From contig NZ_JACJPF010000037.1 of assembly GCF_014695915.1 (NCBI RefSeq), forward strand, positions 1 through 64,000: a DNA stretch of 64,000 bases, read 5' to 3'. Made by a program: the position numbers and the translations under genes. The notes below the pieces were generated by a model that worked only from the letters and a program-made list of their open reading frames with translations, was not told the DNA's origin and made no database searches. Positions 33,701 through 43,918 of this stretch are shown piece after piece; position 1 is the first letter of the stretch, and every line of letters starts with the position of its first letter. The DNA comes from Trichocoleus sp. FACHB-40. GTDB lineage: Bacteria > Cyanobacteriota > Cyanobacteriia > Cyanobacteriales > FACHB-T130.

Positions 33701-36496
33701 TTACAGCCAATTTCCAATTAGGACAAAAGGAGACCAGTAGTAGGGATGAGTGTAATTTATATTCTGCAACAAATACAGTTGAGCCTGTTTAAGAACTTCG
33801 GCTTTAGTTACCTGTTTTTGAGCTAGCTCCTGTTTCAAATTTTGGTAGAACTGTTCAATCAATAAGGCGGTGGACTTATCATTCACTGACCATAGCGTCG
33901 CCATTGTACTGCCTGCTCCTGCGCGTACCGCCACTCCTGCCAACCCCAAAGCTGCCCGTCTATCACCTGTGGCTGTCTCACAAGCACTGAAAACCAGTAA
34001 TTCAATTGCATCAGGTCTGCTTTGTTTCCCAGCTTGCAGTAAGTTTTGTAGCTCGTTGATATTGATATGATTATTCGATGTGGTGAGGATAAAAGTTTCC
34101 TGAGGATTGGAACTGAAATTTCCATGAGTTGCCAGGTGAACTATGGGGTAAGAAGACGAGTTGAGTTGACTACGCAAATTTTCAGTTTTGAACCGCTCGT
34201 CTAATAGTTCTATAGAATCAGGCAAAATCTTCTTGATTTTATCTACCTCAGTTCCTACATTTGGCAGTAAACTAAAATTAAATATGCGACCTTCTATAGT
34301 TAGCGTGCCTCCTTTAGTCAAGCCAGCAACTAGAGCTTTTAATCTTTTCCGTTCCAAGCGTTTTGGACCCAATAGTTGCAAACCGGGAGTGATGGTTACA
34401 GCATACTTTTCAATAAGAAATTGCTTACCATCCCACAGAGCCGACATGGGAATATTCCTTAAGGAACCATCCAATACAAAAACTAAAGTTTTAATTATGT
34501 CTGGATTAAAGTATTTCTCAGCAGGTCGAATCAGCCAGTCATAAACCTGGCTGGATAAAGGCTCATATTCATCACGGCCGGAATATTTGTTTGTTAGCTT
34601 CCCCCTTAGTTCATTGAGCGTATGCTCTAAGTCAATTTGCTTTACAGGAGCCTGGTAGCGTATTAGTTTTAGCTGGTTAGGTAACTTCAGGATAACTTCT
34701 AACCGATCTTTCAAAATGATGGGATAAAAAACTACTGCCGTCGGGTCTTCCTGTTCAGCAACTTTGTCAATCTGCACTGGTTTGGCATCTAGTAAGTTGC
34801 ACCGTAGGAAGTTCTCTAGTTCTGCCAGTTGAAGAGATTCAGTATACTTAAGAGATTTTTCGAGATTTTTTTGTTCGGGTTGAGTTTCCCCTGGTGGCAA
34901 GAGCAAAGCTACTAGCTCTCGATAGAGGGGTTCCACATTATCTCGAAAGGAAAACTGGACATCTGAATTGACGGAAAGCAAATCGCCACGAACAAACTTG
35001 AGAGTTTCGACAGCAGCCTCGTAAGCAGCAATTGCCTCTTCTTTCTTTCCTTGATCTTGAAGAAGACGCCCTAACTGCCATTGCCACTGATAAGCTATGT
35101 CCGGTGCCTCAATCGGTTGGGTAAGGAGTAAGGCTTCCTGAGTAAGTTGCTGGGCTTTCTGAATCCACTCCTGTGCTTTCAGCTTTTGCTGGTACTGTTC
35201 ATCTAACCAAGCAAAATATTCGTACAACCCGCTGCGATTAGCGAGAGCATAAGACACTGCACGTGGATCTTCTAGTTCTCTGGCATCTTGAACGGCTGTT
35301 GCTAACAGGTTGTCGATTTTCTCCCACAAGGGGGGACTGATAGAGATGTTCTTCTGTTGTTGCAAGCAAGCCAGACTTCTAGCCAAGTTAATCTGAGCGT
35401 AAACCGCCATCCGGCTTTTAGGCAAATCAAATATCTGAATCTTAGGCCATAAAGCTTGTGCAGCAGGCAATTCCTCAGTTTCTAGCAGTAGGCTCAGGTA
35501 ATTGAGTTGTGCCTGTACTCGTGTAGTTGGTGAGGAGGATTCATCAATCACCTGCTGATAATTTTGACCCGCCTCCCGATAAAACTTTGCAGCTTGATCT
35601 GGAATAAGTTTAATTACGCAGCGCCAAGGTAGAGAATTTTGCTCAGTTGTCGTATCAAGGCGATCGCGTTCCAGATTACCTCTAGCCCGAATAGTATTCC
35701 CTAAACTAAGCAGAGCAGCACTTTTGGCTTCACCTTTGGCTTGAGGAGATGGCAATCGTTCAACCACGCCCAAACTTTCCTCCAAGACCTCTTGGGACTG
35801 CTTTAAGTCACCGACAGCGCGGAGGACATTACCCAAACTACGCAATCCTCTAGCCTTGATGGTAAAGTCTGGTGTTTGTGCGAGAATTTGTTTCACCTGC
35901 TCTAACATCGTCTTAGCTTGCTGGTAAAATCCCAAAGCTTGCAGGGCTTGAGCTTGGTTGAGCAGGCTACCAATCATTCCGACGGGTTCGCCTAATTGCT
36001 TGTAAATATCAGTAGCTTTTTGCGAACTCTTTAGGGCTTCTTCCGGTTGTCCCCGCAAATACCAGAAACGACTTCGGATATTCAAAGATTGGGCATAAGC
36101 TTTCAGCTGTTTTTGGCGATCGCCCAGATTTCGCTCTGGCTTTAGTAGTCTCAGACCATCTTCGATGGCCTGTTCTGCCACATCGAACTTTCCGAGTTGC
36201 TGATAAGCCAATGAAAGATTACTCAACGTTATGGCTTGCTTCAGTTCATCTTTGCTGGCTTTGAAGAGTTGAGATGCTTGTTGCAAAGACTCTACTGCTT
36301 TAGAGAATAGTCCTGCATCGTAATGTTCTTTACCCTGTTGCACCAGCTGTTGAGCATCAGATATCTCCTGGACAATCTGCTTCATTGCAGGCATTTGTGA
36401 TAGGACAGGCGGTATTCCTGTAGTGAGAAACAGAGCCAGAAGGCTCAGAATAAGCACACGATGGTGTACTCGATTCAGGAGAGTACGACCATGCAT
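33701..36496 (-). CDS. Secreted TPR-CHAT caspase-like protein
   Basis: 931 aa from ATG 36496, chosen because it directly precedes a signal peptide (RVLILSLLALFLTTGIPPVLSQ) and removes overlap with the transporter gene; a 22-residue longer form starts at 36562. TPR repeats fill ~40-450 (YDAGLFSKAVESLQQASQLF, TLSNLSLAYQQLGKFDVAEQ, and others). The C-terminal CHAT domain carries His791 (HLATHGNF) and Cys839 (SACETATGD), then the GAGSTMATLWSVND block. It is third after TpsA and TpsB in one strand run, so probably a periplasmic or surface protease that processes the adhesin or acts with the transporter. The active-site pair is intact. Confidence 0.9.
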   Translation of the reverse strand: MHGRTLLNRVHHRVLILSLLALFLTTGIPPVLSQMPAMKQIVQEISDAQQLVQQGKEHYDAGLFSKAVESLQQASQLFKASKDELKQAITLSNLSLAYQQLGKFDVAEQAIEDGLRLLKPERNLGDRQKQLKAYAQSLNIRSRFWYLRGQPEEALKSSQKATDIYKQLGEPVGMIGSLLNQAQALQALGFYQQAKTMLEQVKQILAQTPDFTIKARGLRSLGNVLRAVGDLKQSQEVLEESLGVVERLPSPQAKGEAKSAALLSLGNTIRARGNLERDRLDTTTEQNSLPWRCVIKLIPDQAAKFYREAGQNYQQVIDESSSPTTRVQAQLNYLSLLLETEELPAAQALWPKIQIFDLPKSRMAVYAQINLARSLACLQQQKNISISPPLWEKIDNLLATAVQDARELEDPRAVSYALANRSGLYEYFAWLDEQYQQKLKAQEWIQKAQQLTQEALLLTQPIEAPDIAYQWQWQLGRLLQDQGKKEEAIAAYEAAVETLKFVRGDLLSVNSDVQFSFRDNVEPLYRELVALLLPPGETQPEQKNLEKSLKYTESLQLAELENFLRCNLLDAKPVQIDKVAEQEDPTAVVFYPIILKDRLEVILKLPNQLKLIRYQAPVKQIDLEHTLNELRGKLTNKYSGRDEYEPLSSQVYDWLIRPAEKYFNPDIIKTLVFVLDGSLRNIPMSALWDGKQFLIEKYAVTITPGLQLLGPKRLERKRLKALVAGLTKGGTLTIEGRIFNFSLLPNVGTEVDKIKKILPDSIELLDERFKTENLRSQLNSSSYPIVHLATHGNFSSNPQETFILTTSNNHININELQNLLQAGKQSRPDAIELLVFSACETATGDRRAALGLAGVAVRAGAGSTMATLWSVNDKSTALLIEQFYQNLKQELAQKQVTKAEVLKQAQLYLLQNINYTHPYYWSPFVLIGNWL

Positions 36497-36513
36497 CCTT
36501 AAGTTTGCCAACT

Positions 36514-38355
36514 TCAGAAGGGGTTGTACTGCACGGAGAAATACAAACCGTTTTCTTGCCATGTTCTTTCTCTAGATTTTACGGAGACTAAAGGAATGCC
36601 CCAGTCAAGACGAGCTGTAAAACGGTTGCCCTGTCGCCACTGCAAACCAAGACCGACAGCAGCCAAAGTGTTGGGATTTGGAGCTTCTGCTCCTGAGCTG
36701 TTCCAAGCGATACCGTAATCTACAAACGGAATTAGCTGTAAGACACCTTGTCCACTAAAGGCATATAGGATAGGCAACTGGACTTCTGTAGAGGCGAAAA
36801 TACCGTTGTCGGTCAGTAGGGTATCCTGACGATAACCCCGTAGACTGCCAAAGCCGCCTATAGCAAACTGCTCTGAAGGTACAAGTGCCCGATCTGCCAG
36901 TTGAGCATTAGCACGAACCAACAGCAAAGTTTCCGGAGCTAGGAGGCGTACCCATTGCGCCTGTCCCTGCCAGGAAAAAAAACGGCTATCGGGAATCGCC
37001 TCAACCCCGGGAATAGGTTCATTGATAGTGGAGCCAAATGCATCGAGTCCGAGACTAAATTGGGAGCGGACAGCTATGACTTCTTTGGAGTTTTGTTGCG
37101 TCCATTCCTGAGAAAACCGCAACGCTGAGATGCGGGTGCGTCCCTGGTCATCAGCTCCTGGTGAGAGGGGGAAGGGAATGCCTAAGAGTGAGTTTTCACT
37201 TTCCCTTCTAGATGCTGTCAAACCGAGGGCAAATTCCTGAAAGGTCTGCTGCTTAATGGTTTGGATTATCGGCTGGCGCAGGGTCACTTCGTAGGTGCGC
37301 GAATTGGCATTAATATCAAGTCGGTTAAAAGGAGGCTCAATGACACTGCTCGATGTGGTACTGTAGCTAAAACTGAGAGTGCCATTGCGGGGATTAAGGG
37401 GTAAAGTGTAACTGGCATCCCAGCCGTTGCTGCCATCAGTATTGGTGTAGCCCAAGCTTAAGCCATCTCCCAGCCCCAATAAATTGGCTTCGTTCAGACC
37501 AACTCGGCGTTGGAAACTCCCAGCACTAGGGGAGCGACCATTATTGGTACTGAGTGGGGTACTGAAGGAGTTCGCCTCCTTCACCTGGACTTCCAGTACA
37601 CTCTTTCCAGGAGCCGACCCGTCGGATAGCTGGGCAGACAATTGTTCAATGAGAGGGTTGAGCCTTAGTAGTTGTAGGCCTTCCTGTAGACGGTCAACAT
37701 TCAACGGTTTTAAACCTGCGACAGCCAAGCGCGAGCGCACATAGTTTGGGTTCAGTCGCTGGGAGCCGACTGGTATCACTTTAATCTCTTCTAATTCTCC
37801 TTCAATAACCTGAATTTCAACTATTCCTGTTCGGTTGCGCTGCGTTTTGAGCGGGATAAAAACTTTGGCACCAGAAGTGCTGTACCCGCGCTCTTTGTAA
37901 AGATTGGCTACATCAGAAGCAATTTGGAGCAATCTAGACAACGAAAGGGGCTTGTTGATTAAGCCAGCGGTGACTCGTTCAGCTAATTCTTCAGAGGTGA
38001 AGACGCTATTGCCAGCGAACTCAAACTTTGTAACGGTAATGGTGTCTATCGTATTGGGAGGTCTCTCTGGAGCGGTTGAAGGTGAGGTAGGAGACGGCAG
38101 TAGCTCTTCTGGTGGTGGGGGTGGCAGAGAAGGTGTTTGGGGAACAGGGGTAGGCGAGGGAGAGGGTTGTCTCAAATCCTGTGGCGGCGGAGCCGACAGT
38201 GCAGGAGGAATTGGAGTCGCACGGTTAGGAGCTTGAGCAAGGTCGAGAGTTTGTGCACTCAAAGAACCCGCTCTCAAGCTGCTGGTCAAAACCACTAAAT
38301 TCAAGCGCAGCCAGTACTGAAAAAGGCGGTGCCTCTGGGAACGCCTAGTGGACAT
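36514..38355 (-). CDS. TpsB outer-membrane transporter (FhaC/ShlB family)
   Basis: 613 aa from ATG 38355; the longer frame to 38424 adds 23 residues without a leader. A basic N-terminus and hydrophobic helix (YWLRLNLVVLTSSLRAG) suggest a signal peptide. A Pro-rich linker (~50-100) leads to POTRA domains (ITVTKFEFAGNSVFTSEELA; GIVEIQVIEGELEEIKVIPV), then a beta-barrel (GDGLSLGYTNTDGSNGWDASY and later) with the conserved FAIGGFGSLRGYRQD motif and C-terminal Phe. It secretes the adhesin encoded just upstream, whose stop codon overlaps this start by 11 bp. A close paralogue is at 58888. Confidence 0.92.
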   Translation of the reverse strand: MSTRRSQRHRLFQYWLRLNLVVLTSSLRAGSLSAQTLDLAQAPNRATPIPPALSAPPPQDLRQPSPSPTPVPQTPSLPPPPPEELLPSPTSPSTAPERPPNTIDTITVTKFEFAGNSVFTSEELAERVTAGLINKPLSLSRLLQIASDVANLYKERGYSTSGAKVFIPLKTQRNRTGIVEIQVIEGELEEIKVIPVGSQRLNPNYVRSRLAVAGLKPLNVDRLQEGLQLLRLNPLIEQLSAQLSDGSAPGKSVLEVQVKEANSFSTPLSTNNGRSPSAGSFQRRVGLNEANLLGLGDGLSLGYTNTDGSNGWDASYTLPLNPRNGTLSFSYSTTSSSVIEPPFNRLDINANSRTYEVTLRQPIIQTIKQQTFQEFALGLTASRRESENSLLGIPFPLSPGADDQGRTRISALRFSQEWTQQNSKEVIAVRSQFSLGLDAFGSTINEPIPGVEAIPDSRFFSWQGQAQWVRLLAPETLLLVRANAQLADRALVPSEQFAIGGFGSLRGYRQDTLLTDNGIFASTEVQLPILYAFSGQGVLQLIPFVDYGIAWNSSGAEAPNPNTLAAVGLGLQWRQGNRFTARLDWGIPLVSVKSRERTWQENGLYFSVQYNPF

Positions 38356-41300
38356 GGCAAGGTGGGAGCAGGCGAGTCTTGGCAGTGGGCGCTTGAGCAG
38401 TGCGAACCGCTTCACCATTGGCACTGCTCGCCCCGACTTGAGTTTCCTCAGCCGAACGGGGCGGGGAGTGGGATGGATTTATGGTAGTAGCTGGGTCAGA
38501 GCCGTTTTCTATCTCAGAATAGAGATTAATCCAATCGGCTACAACCGTGTCACTACTGAGTGGCTCATCTGGCCTAGGCGGCGAGCCACCGCGTCCGATA
38601 TTGAAAAATTCAACAGATGCCTGCCCCCCACTCGCTTGACAGCCAGAGGCAATGTTCACGCTGCGTGGTTCTCCTGGCAAGTTGGCTAAACCGCGACTAG
38701 GGTCAATACCAGGCGTGTTGATTTCCACTACGCCATCTACTCCAAAGTCAGAACTGGCGGTGATGTCACTCAAAGGGGTTAGGCGTGGACGGAACTTTAG
38801 CCCAAAGATGCCTTGGGTCGTGATTTCGACTCTACCCCCATTGCCTGTAAAAGCATTGGCCGTGATGTCGCTGTTTTCTTTACGTACGCCGACAATGAAT
38901 GGGGCGTTGATAGTGATGTTGCCGCCATTTCCACCAGCCTGTGCTGTGCCTGCGGTCGTGGATATCAAACTGTTATAGCGCAGCAGCAGTAAGTCCTGCA
39001 CTTGTAGCATAATATTCCCGCCCTCACCGGAGGCAGTTTCAGCAGTAATGGCTCCTTGATTATCCAGAAAAATTGAGCGAGCGGCGACTTCTATGTTGCC
39101 TGCGTCCCCTGAGCTTGTGCCACTCACAGTTACTTGAGCCCCATTCCGAACAATTAGCTGCCCAGTAGCAATCTTCAAGTTTCCGGCATTTGCAGAACCT
39201 AAAGTCCGAGAAAACAAGCCACTAAAAAACTGACCATCTGCTGATCTTCCAATCAGTTCTACAGACTCAGGGGCTGTCACTTCCAATTTTCCCCCCTGAC
39301 CAGTGCCTACAGTAGAAACTGTTGCGGATGCTCCATCTCGGACAATTAACTTTCCTGTAGCAATGCTTAAGTTCCCAGCATTTCCAGCCCCTATAGTGCT
39401 AGCAGACAAGCCGCTGCGAAACCGACTATCAGCTGAGGTGCCAATTAGTTCTACAGACTCTGAAGCATTCGCTGTCAAACTTCCTCCTCGACCCTTGCCA
39501 GCAGTAGAAGCTGATGCTTCTGCCCCATCCTGAACAATCAAGCGCTTCGTGGCAATCGTCAAGTTTCCAGCATCCCCAGCATCTTGAGCCTGAGCCGATA
39601 AGCTACTAGCAAACTGACCATCTGCTGATCTTCCAATCAGTTCTACTGAGTCAGAAGCATTCACTGCCAAACTTCCCCCTCGACCCTGACCCAAAGTAGA
39701 AGCTGATATCTGTGCCCCATCTTGCACAATCAACTGCTTGGTGGCAATCGTCAAGTCTCCAGCATTTCCAGCACCTTCAGTCTGAGTAAACAAGCCACTG
39801 TTAGTTTGACCATTAGCTGAGGTGCCAATCAGCTTCACAGACTCGGAGGCGGTAACAATTAAGTTTCCTCCATCTCCTTCACCACGAGTACCCGCTGCTA
39901 CCTGTGCTCCATCCCGGAGAGTCAATCGTGCAGTTTCAATTGTCAAGTTTCCCCCATTGCCTGTACCTTCGGGTTTGACATCAGCAGTCAAGACACTAGG
40001 CTGAAGACTATCATCTGTGGTTCCCAGCACTTCCACTTCAGAAGCCCGAATGGATAGATTTCCAGCATTCCCTGAACCACGAGTAGAAGTTGACACCGCC
40101 GCTCCATCTCGGACACTCAATTGCCTAGTTTCAATCGTCAAATCTCCAGCGGTTCCCGAACCAGTAGTATCTGTAAATAAGCCGCTCTGAAGACCATCTG
40201 GTGCTTCGCCGCGCACCTCCACGGACTCAGAAGCCTTCACTGCCAACCTTCCCCCATTCCCTTCACCAAAAGTTCCAGATCCTACCTGTGCCCCATTTTC
40301 AACTAGCAATCGCCCAGTTTCAACAGTCAAAATTCCCCCAGCTCCCTTAGCTCCTGGGTTAACTTGAGTTAACAAGTTGCTGCGAAACTTATTATCAGAT
40401 GAAGTCCCAGTCACTTCCACCTCGGAAGCCCGAACGGTCACATTTCCTGCATCCCCATCATCAAAAGTAAGAGCTGCAACTCGCGCCCCATCTCTGATGC
40501 TCAACTGTGGAGTTTCAATGGTTAAATTTCCAGTATCTCCGTTCCCTAGAGTCTGACTAACCAACAGGCTGGGAATTTGACCGTCAGCTGAAGTGCCAAG
40601 CACTTCTAAAAAGTCAGAGGCACTAACTGTTACATCCCCTGCGTCCCCGGCACCAAACGTAGAGGCTGATACTCGTGCACCATTTCTGATGCTCAACTGC
40701 CCAGTTTTAATGGTTATATTTCCTCCAATTCCTTCAGAGGCTTGTCCGACATTAACAAATAAGCCACTGGAAGTCGGATCATGGGTTGAGATGCCAATCA
40801 ACTCCACTTTGTTGGCCTCAACAGTTAAGTTCCCAGCATTTCCTAAACCAAAAGTAGAAGCTAATATCTGTGCTCCATCCCAGACAATCAAGTTCCCCGT
40901 AGAAATCGCCAAGTTTCCAGCATCTCCAATACCTTCAGTCTGAGTAATCAAAGCACTAGTAAACTGACCATCGGCTGAGGTGCCAGACATTTCTACAGAA
41001 TTAGAGGCAGCTACAGTTACATTGCCTCCCTGTCCTCTGCCAAGAGTTCTAGCTCCTACCAAGGCTCCATCTTGAATGATCAATCGTCCAGTTTCAATAG
41101 TTAAGTCTCCCGCAGATCCCGTAGCTACTTGATTGACTTGAGCAAACAACCTACTGTTAAACTGCCCATTGGCTGAGGTGCCAACCACCTCCACCGAGTC
41201 GGTAGCATTCACTGCTAAATTTCCTGCATTTCCTGAACCAAACGTAGAAGCCGATACTTGCGCCCCGTCTCTGACACTCAACCGCTCAGTTTCAATAGTC

Positions 41301-43885
41301 AGGTTGCCTGCATTTCCTGTGGCCCCTAGCTCTACTTGAGCAACTAAACTACTAGGCTGCCCATTGGCTGAGGTGCCAACCACCTCCACCGAGTCGGTAG
41401 CATTCACTGTCAAGTTTCCTGCACTCCCGGCACCAAATGTAGCAGCCGATACTTGCGCCCCGTCTCTGATGCTCAATCGTGGAGTGTCAAGGGTCAAATC
41501 TCCTCCAGACCCTGTAGCTTTTGCATCTACTTGAGCAACTAAACTACTAGACTGACCATTGGCTGAGGTGCCAACCACCTCTACGGAATGGGAAGCCGTT
41601 ACTTCCAATTTCCCCACTTGACCCTCGCTGAAAGTTCCAGTTTGTACTATTGCTCCATCCTGGACAGTTAACCTTCCAGCAACAATCTTCAAGTTTCCAG
41701 AAGCTCCAGAACCTCTAGTTTGGGCAAACAAGCTACTAGAAGTTCCCCCTGCTGAGGTACCAACGACTTCCACAGACTCAGCAGTCACGGTCAAATTTCC
41801 TCCCTGTCCCGTACCAAAAGTAAGAACACCTAATTGAGCGCCATCAGTTAAAGAAATCGATCTAGCGTTGATATTAATGTCACCACCCGTGCCCGATCCA
41901 GAGGTATAGCTGGAGCTGACGATGGAGTTATTGGCTAGCAAGATTGCCGCATTGCTGTTGAGGGTGATATTACCCCCCAATAAGCCCTGGGAGAGGATAG
42001 AAGAGCCAGAGGTGAGCGTGATGTTGCCCTTGGCCAGCAGAGTGACATCGCCACCATTACTGCCAAAAATAGAGGTTGCAGAAGCATTAACCGTGCCGTC
42101 GAGTGTAAAACTGCCGCGAGAGTCGATAGCGACTGAGCGATTCCCTGCAACCCCACCCATCAAAATTGCTCCCAGTCCCTGAGTGTCTGTAACTTGAATG
42201 TTTCCATTTAATGAGTTGGGTTGGTACTTATTCGTTAACAAGACTCTTCCCGGCAAGGGATTGCCAGAGGCATCGGCAATGAAAATTGTGCCGATGCTGA
42301 TATCTGCACTGGATGGAGGAGTAGTAATAGTTGCGGGCGGATAGAAAGTGCCACCAGCAGTGATTACAGTTGGGGTACTAAGCCCAGCAGGGGTCAGTCC
42401 TGCACGAATATCAAGAGTAGGTTCGCTCTTTCCATTAATTGATACAGAGGTGCCATTAGATAAGGTAACTGTCTCTACCACACCGTTGGTTGGATCTGGG
42501 CTTTGAATCCAGACATAGTCAGGAATTTCTACCTTACCCGTAGCCCAAATGTGCAAAGAAGCTCCCTCGTAGGCTTGGATATATACATCCCCATTAGCTC
42601 GAATAATGGGGTCATGGGGGCTGAACAATTTTCCTAGAGTTCCATCCAGCTTTTCTATCCGAAAACTGCCGCCCGTCGTGTAGCGGGCATCACCTCCCAC
42701 GGTGTTGGCACTTCGCAACACCATGTTCCCATTAGAGAATAAACCGCTGTCAGGGTGATTCAGAGCAAAAATATCAACCCCTTGATTACCCTGCACCAGC
42801 AACTGACCCCCAGCTGAAGCAATAAAAGGACTCACCGCACTATCTCGCACCCGCACGGTATTCTGTGCCAGCAGATTTAAATTTCCTGTTGTGTACAGTT
42901 GGCTCTCCGCTAGCGTCAAATTGTGAGCAGCTGACAGCGTCGCCGTCTGAGCTGTCAGCTGACGCACCACCGCATCACCGGCGCTCACCGGCAGACCAGA
43001 CCCTAGCTCTACTTGTCCGTTGCCGTTGACCGTCAGACCCGTTTCATCCCCCCCGTTAGCCAGCAATTGCGGTAAAGATAAAACTGGTGTCGAAGGTTGG
43101 CTGCCGCCCAGTGCCCGCGGTTGCATCTCCAAACTCAGTAGCTGCCCGACTTGCCCCAGTTGCACCACAGGCATACCACTGTCTACCTTGGCCCCCGGTA
43201 CAGCAACCACAGCAACCGCGCCGCTTGGTGCTGACAGTTGACCAGTACTGGCAACCGTACCCCCCACTAGAGTTAAGTTTTGTTCCACTCCCACCGCTAG
43301 GTTCCCAGCATTGACAATCGCTCCTGGCTGCTCCATCTCGAATTGCAATCCAATCGGCACAGGAACATTGATAGTCAACAGGGGTGGTGTTCCCGGATTA
43401 GTAGCACTGAACTTCGTCCCATCAGGAAGGGTCAGGCTGCTAGCTGTACTTGCTACAAATGAACCACTGATATCCAGTTTGGCATTGGGTCCAAAAATGA
43501 TCCCGTTGGGGTTGAGAAAAAACAGGTTGGCATTGCCCAAGACACCCAGCGTCCCGAACAGGTGGGAAGGGTTTGCTCCCGTTACCCGGCTCAGAATATT
43601 CTCAATCCCAGCTGGATTGGTGAAATAAGCACCTCGTCCTTCACCGATATTGAATTCCTGAAAACTGTGGAAGAGGTTAGCGCCTCGAATGGCACCACCA
43701 TCAATCCGGTCAACTTGCGGATTGAGCGGTTTAACCACGGAACTTTCAGCGCCAAGGGTGCCATCGGAGGTAATTTGAGCCAAGGCGCTATTTCCAGAAG
43801 AGGCGAGCGCCCCACCCACAGCTAACGAACTCAATAGCCCTAATTTCCAGCACCAAAGCTGCCAGGATTGAGTTATCTGAAACAT
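38345..43885 (-). CDS. TpsA filamentous-haemagglutinin-type adhesin
   Basis: 1846 aa from ATG 43885, which has GAGGGGGC before it; ATG 43918 gives 11 more residues. A signal peptide (LGLLSSLAVGGALASSGNSA) precedes the TPS secretion domain, with VDRIDGGAIRGANLFHSFQE, NPNGIIFG and SGSFVAST. From ~690 to 1600, fourteen repeats of ~62-66 residues follow (consensus SVEVVGTSADG, then TIETGRLxIRDGAQVSASTFG), predicted to form a long beta-helix. A Cys near the end (SGCQASGG) recurs in the family. It is secreted by the neighbouring TpsB and probably mediates adhesion or contact. Codon 1 lies within a single intact frame. Confidence 0.92.
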   Translation of the reverse strand: MFQITQSWQLWCWKLGLLSSLAVGGALASSGNSALAQITSDGTLGAESSVVKPLNPQVDRIDGGAIRGANLFHSFQEFNIGEGRGAYFTNPAGIENILSRVTGANPSHLFGTLGVLGNANLFFLNPNGIIFGPNAKLDISGSFVASTASSLTLPDGTKFSATNPGTPPLLTINVPVPIGLQFEMEQPGAIVNAGNLAVGVEQNLTLVGGTVASTGQLSAPSGAVAVVAVPGAKVDSGMPVVQLGQVGQLLSLEMQPRALGGSQPSTPVLSLPQLLANGGDETGLTVNGNGQVELGSGLPVSAGDAVVRQLTAQTATLSAAHNLTLAESQLYTTGNLNLLAQNTVRVRDSAVSPFIASAGGQLLVQGNQGVDIFALNHPDSGLFSNGNMVLRSANTVGGDARYTTGGSFRIEKLDGTLGKLFSPHDPIIRANGDVYIQAYEGASLHIWATGKVEIPDYVWIQSPDPTNGVVETVTLSNGTSVSINGKSEPTLDIRAGLTPAGLSTPTVITAGGTFYPPATITTPPSSADISIGTIFIADASGNPLPGRVLLTNKYQPNSLNGNIQVTDTQGLGAILMGGVAGNRSVAIDSRGSFTLDGTVNASATSIFGSNGGDVTLLAKGNITLTSGSSILSQGLLGGNITLNSNAAILLANNSIVSSSYTSGSGTGGDININARSISLTDGAQLGVLTFGTGQGGNLTVTAESVEVVGTSAGGTSSSLFAQTRGSGASGNLKIVAGRLTVQDGAIVQTGTFSEGQVGKLEVTASHSVEVVGTSANGQSSSLVAQVDAKATGSGGDLTLDTPRLSIRDGAQVSAATFGAGSAGNLTVNATDSVEVVGTSANGQPSSLVAQVELGATGNAGNLTIETERLSVRDGAQVSASTFGSGNAGNLAVNATDSVEVVGTSANGQFNSRLFAQVNQVATGSAGDLTIETGRLIIQDGALVGARTLGRGQGGNVTVAASNSVEMSGTSADGQFTSALITQTEGIGDAGNLAISTGNLIVWDGAQILASTFGLGNAGNLTVEANKVELIGISTHDPTSSGLFVNVGQASEGIGGNITIKTGQLSIRNGARVSASTFGAGDAGDVTVSASDFLEVLGTSADGQIPSLLVSQTLGNGDTGNLTIETPQLSIRDGARVAALTFDDGDAGNVTVRASEVEVTGTSSDNKFRSNLLTQVNPGAKGAGGILTVETGRLLVENGAQVGSGTFGEGNGGRLAVKASESVEVRGEAPDGLQSGLFTDTTGSGTAGDLTIETRQLSVRDGAAVSTSTRGSGNAGNLSIRASEVEVLGTTDDSLQPSVLTADVKPEGTGNGGNLTIETARLTLRDGAQVAAGTRGEGDGGNLIVTASESVKLIGTSANGQTNSGLFTQTEGAGNAGDLTIATKQLIVQDGAQISASTLGQGRGGSLAVNASDSVELIGRSADGQFASSLSAQAQDAGDAGNLTIATKRLIVQDGAEASASTAGKGRGGSLTANASESVELIGTSADSRFRSGLSASTIGAGNAGNLSIATGKLIVRDGASATVSTVGTGQGGKLEVTAPESVELIGRSADGQFFSGLFSRTLGSANAGNLKIATGQLIVRNGAQVTVSGTSSGDAGNIEVAARSIFLDNQGAITAETASGEGGNIMLQVQDLLLLRYNSLISTTAGTAQAGGNGGNITINAPFIVGVRKENSDITANAFTGNGGRVEITTQGIFGLKFRPRLTPLSDITASSDFGVDGVVEINTPGIDPSRGLANLPGEPRSVNIASGCQASGGQASVEFFNIGRGGSPPRPDEPLSSDTVVADWINLYSEIENGSDPATTINPSHSPPRSAEETQVGASSANGEAVRTAQAPTAKTRLLPPCHVH
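39080..41800 (-). repeat. Fourteen ~195-bp coding repeats in the adhesin
   Basis: Each unit encodes (S)VEVxGTSADGQ, an exposed variable strand, then AGNLTIETxRLxIRDGAQV, SASTFGxGxAGNLTVxAS. Adjacent units differ by substitutions rather than being identical, so this is an old beta-helix array. Units 2-4 and 11-14 are the most alike, indicating later local duplication. Confidence 0.88.
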
Positions 43886-43918
43886 TGCGCCCCCTCTCGT
43901 CAGTAGTAGTGTAGTCAA

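Noticed and set aside
33701-36496. Type III-E CRISPR protease (Csx29)
   Set aside because: TPR-CHAT architecture is similar, but there is no gRAMP effector or array, and the protein has a signal peptide; it belongs with the secretion genes.
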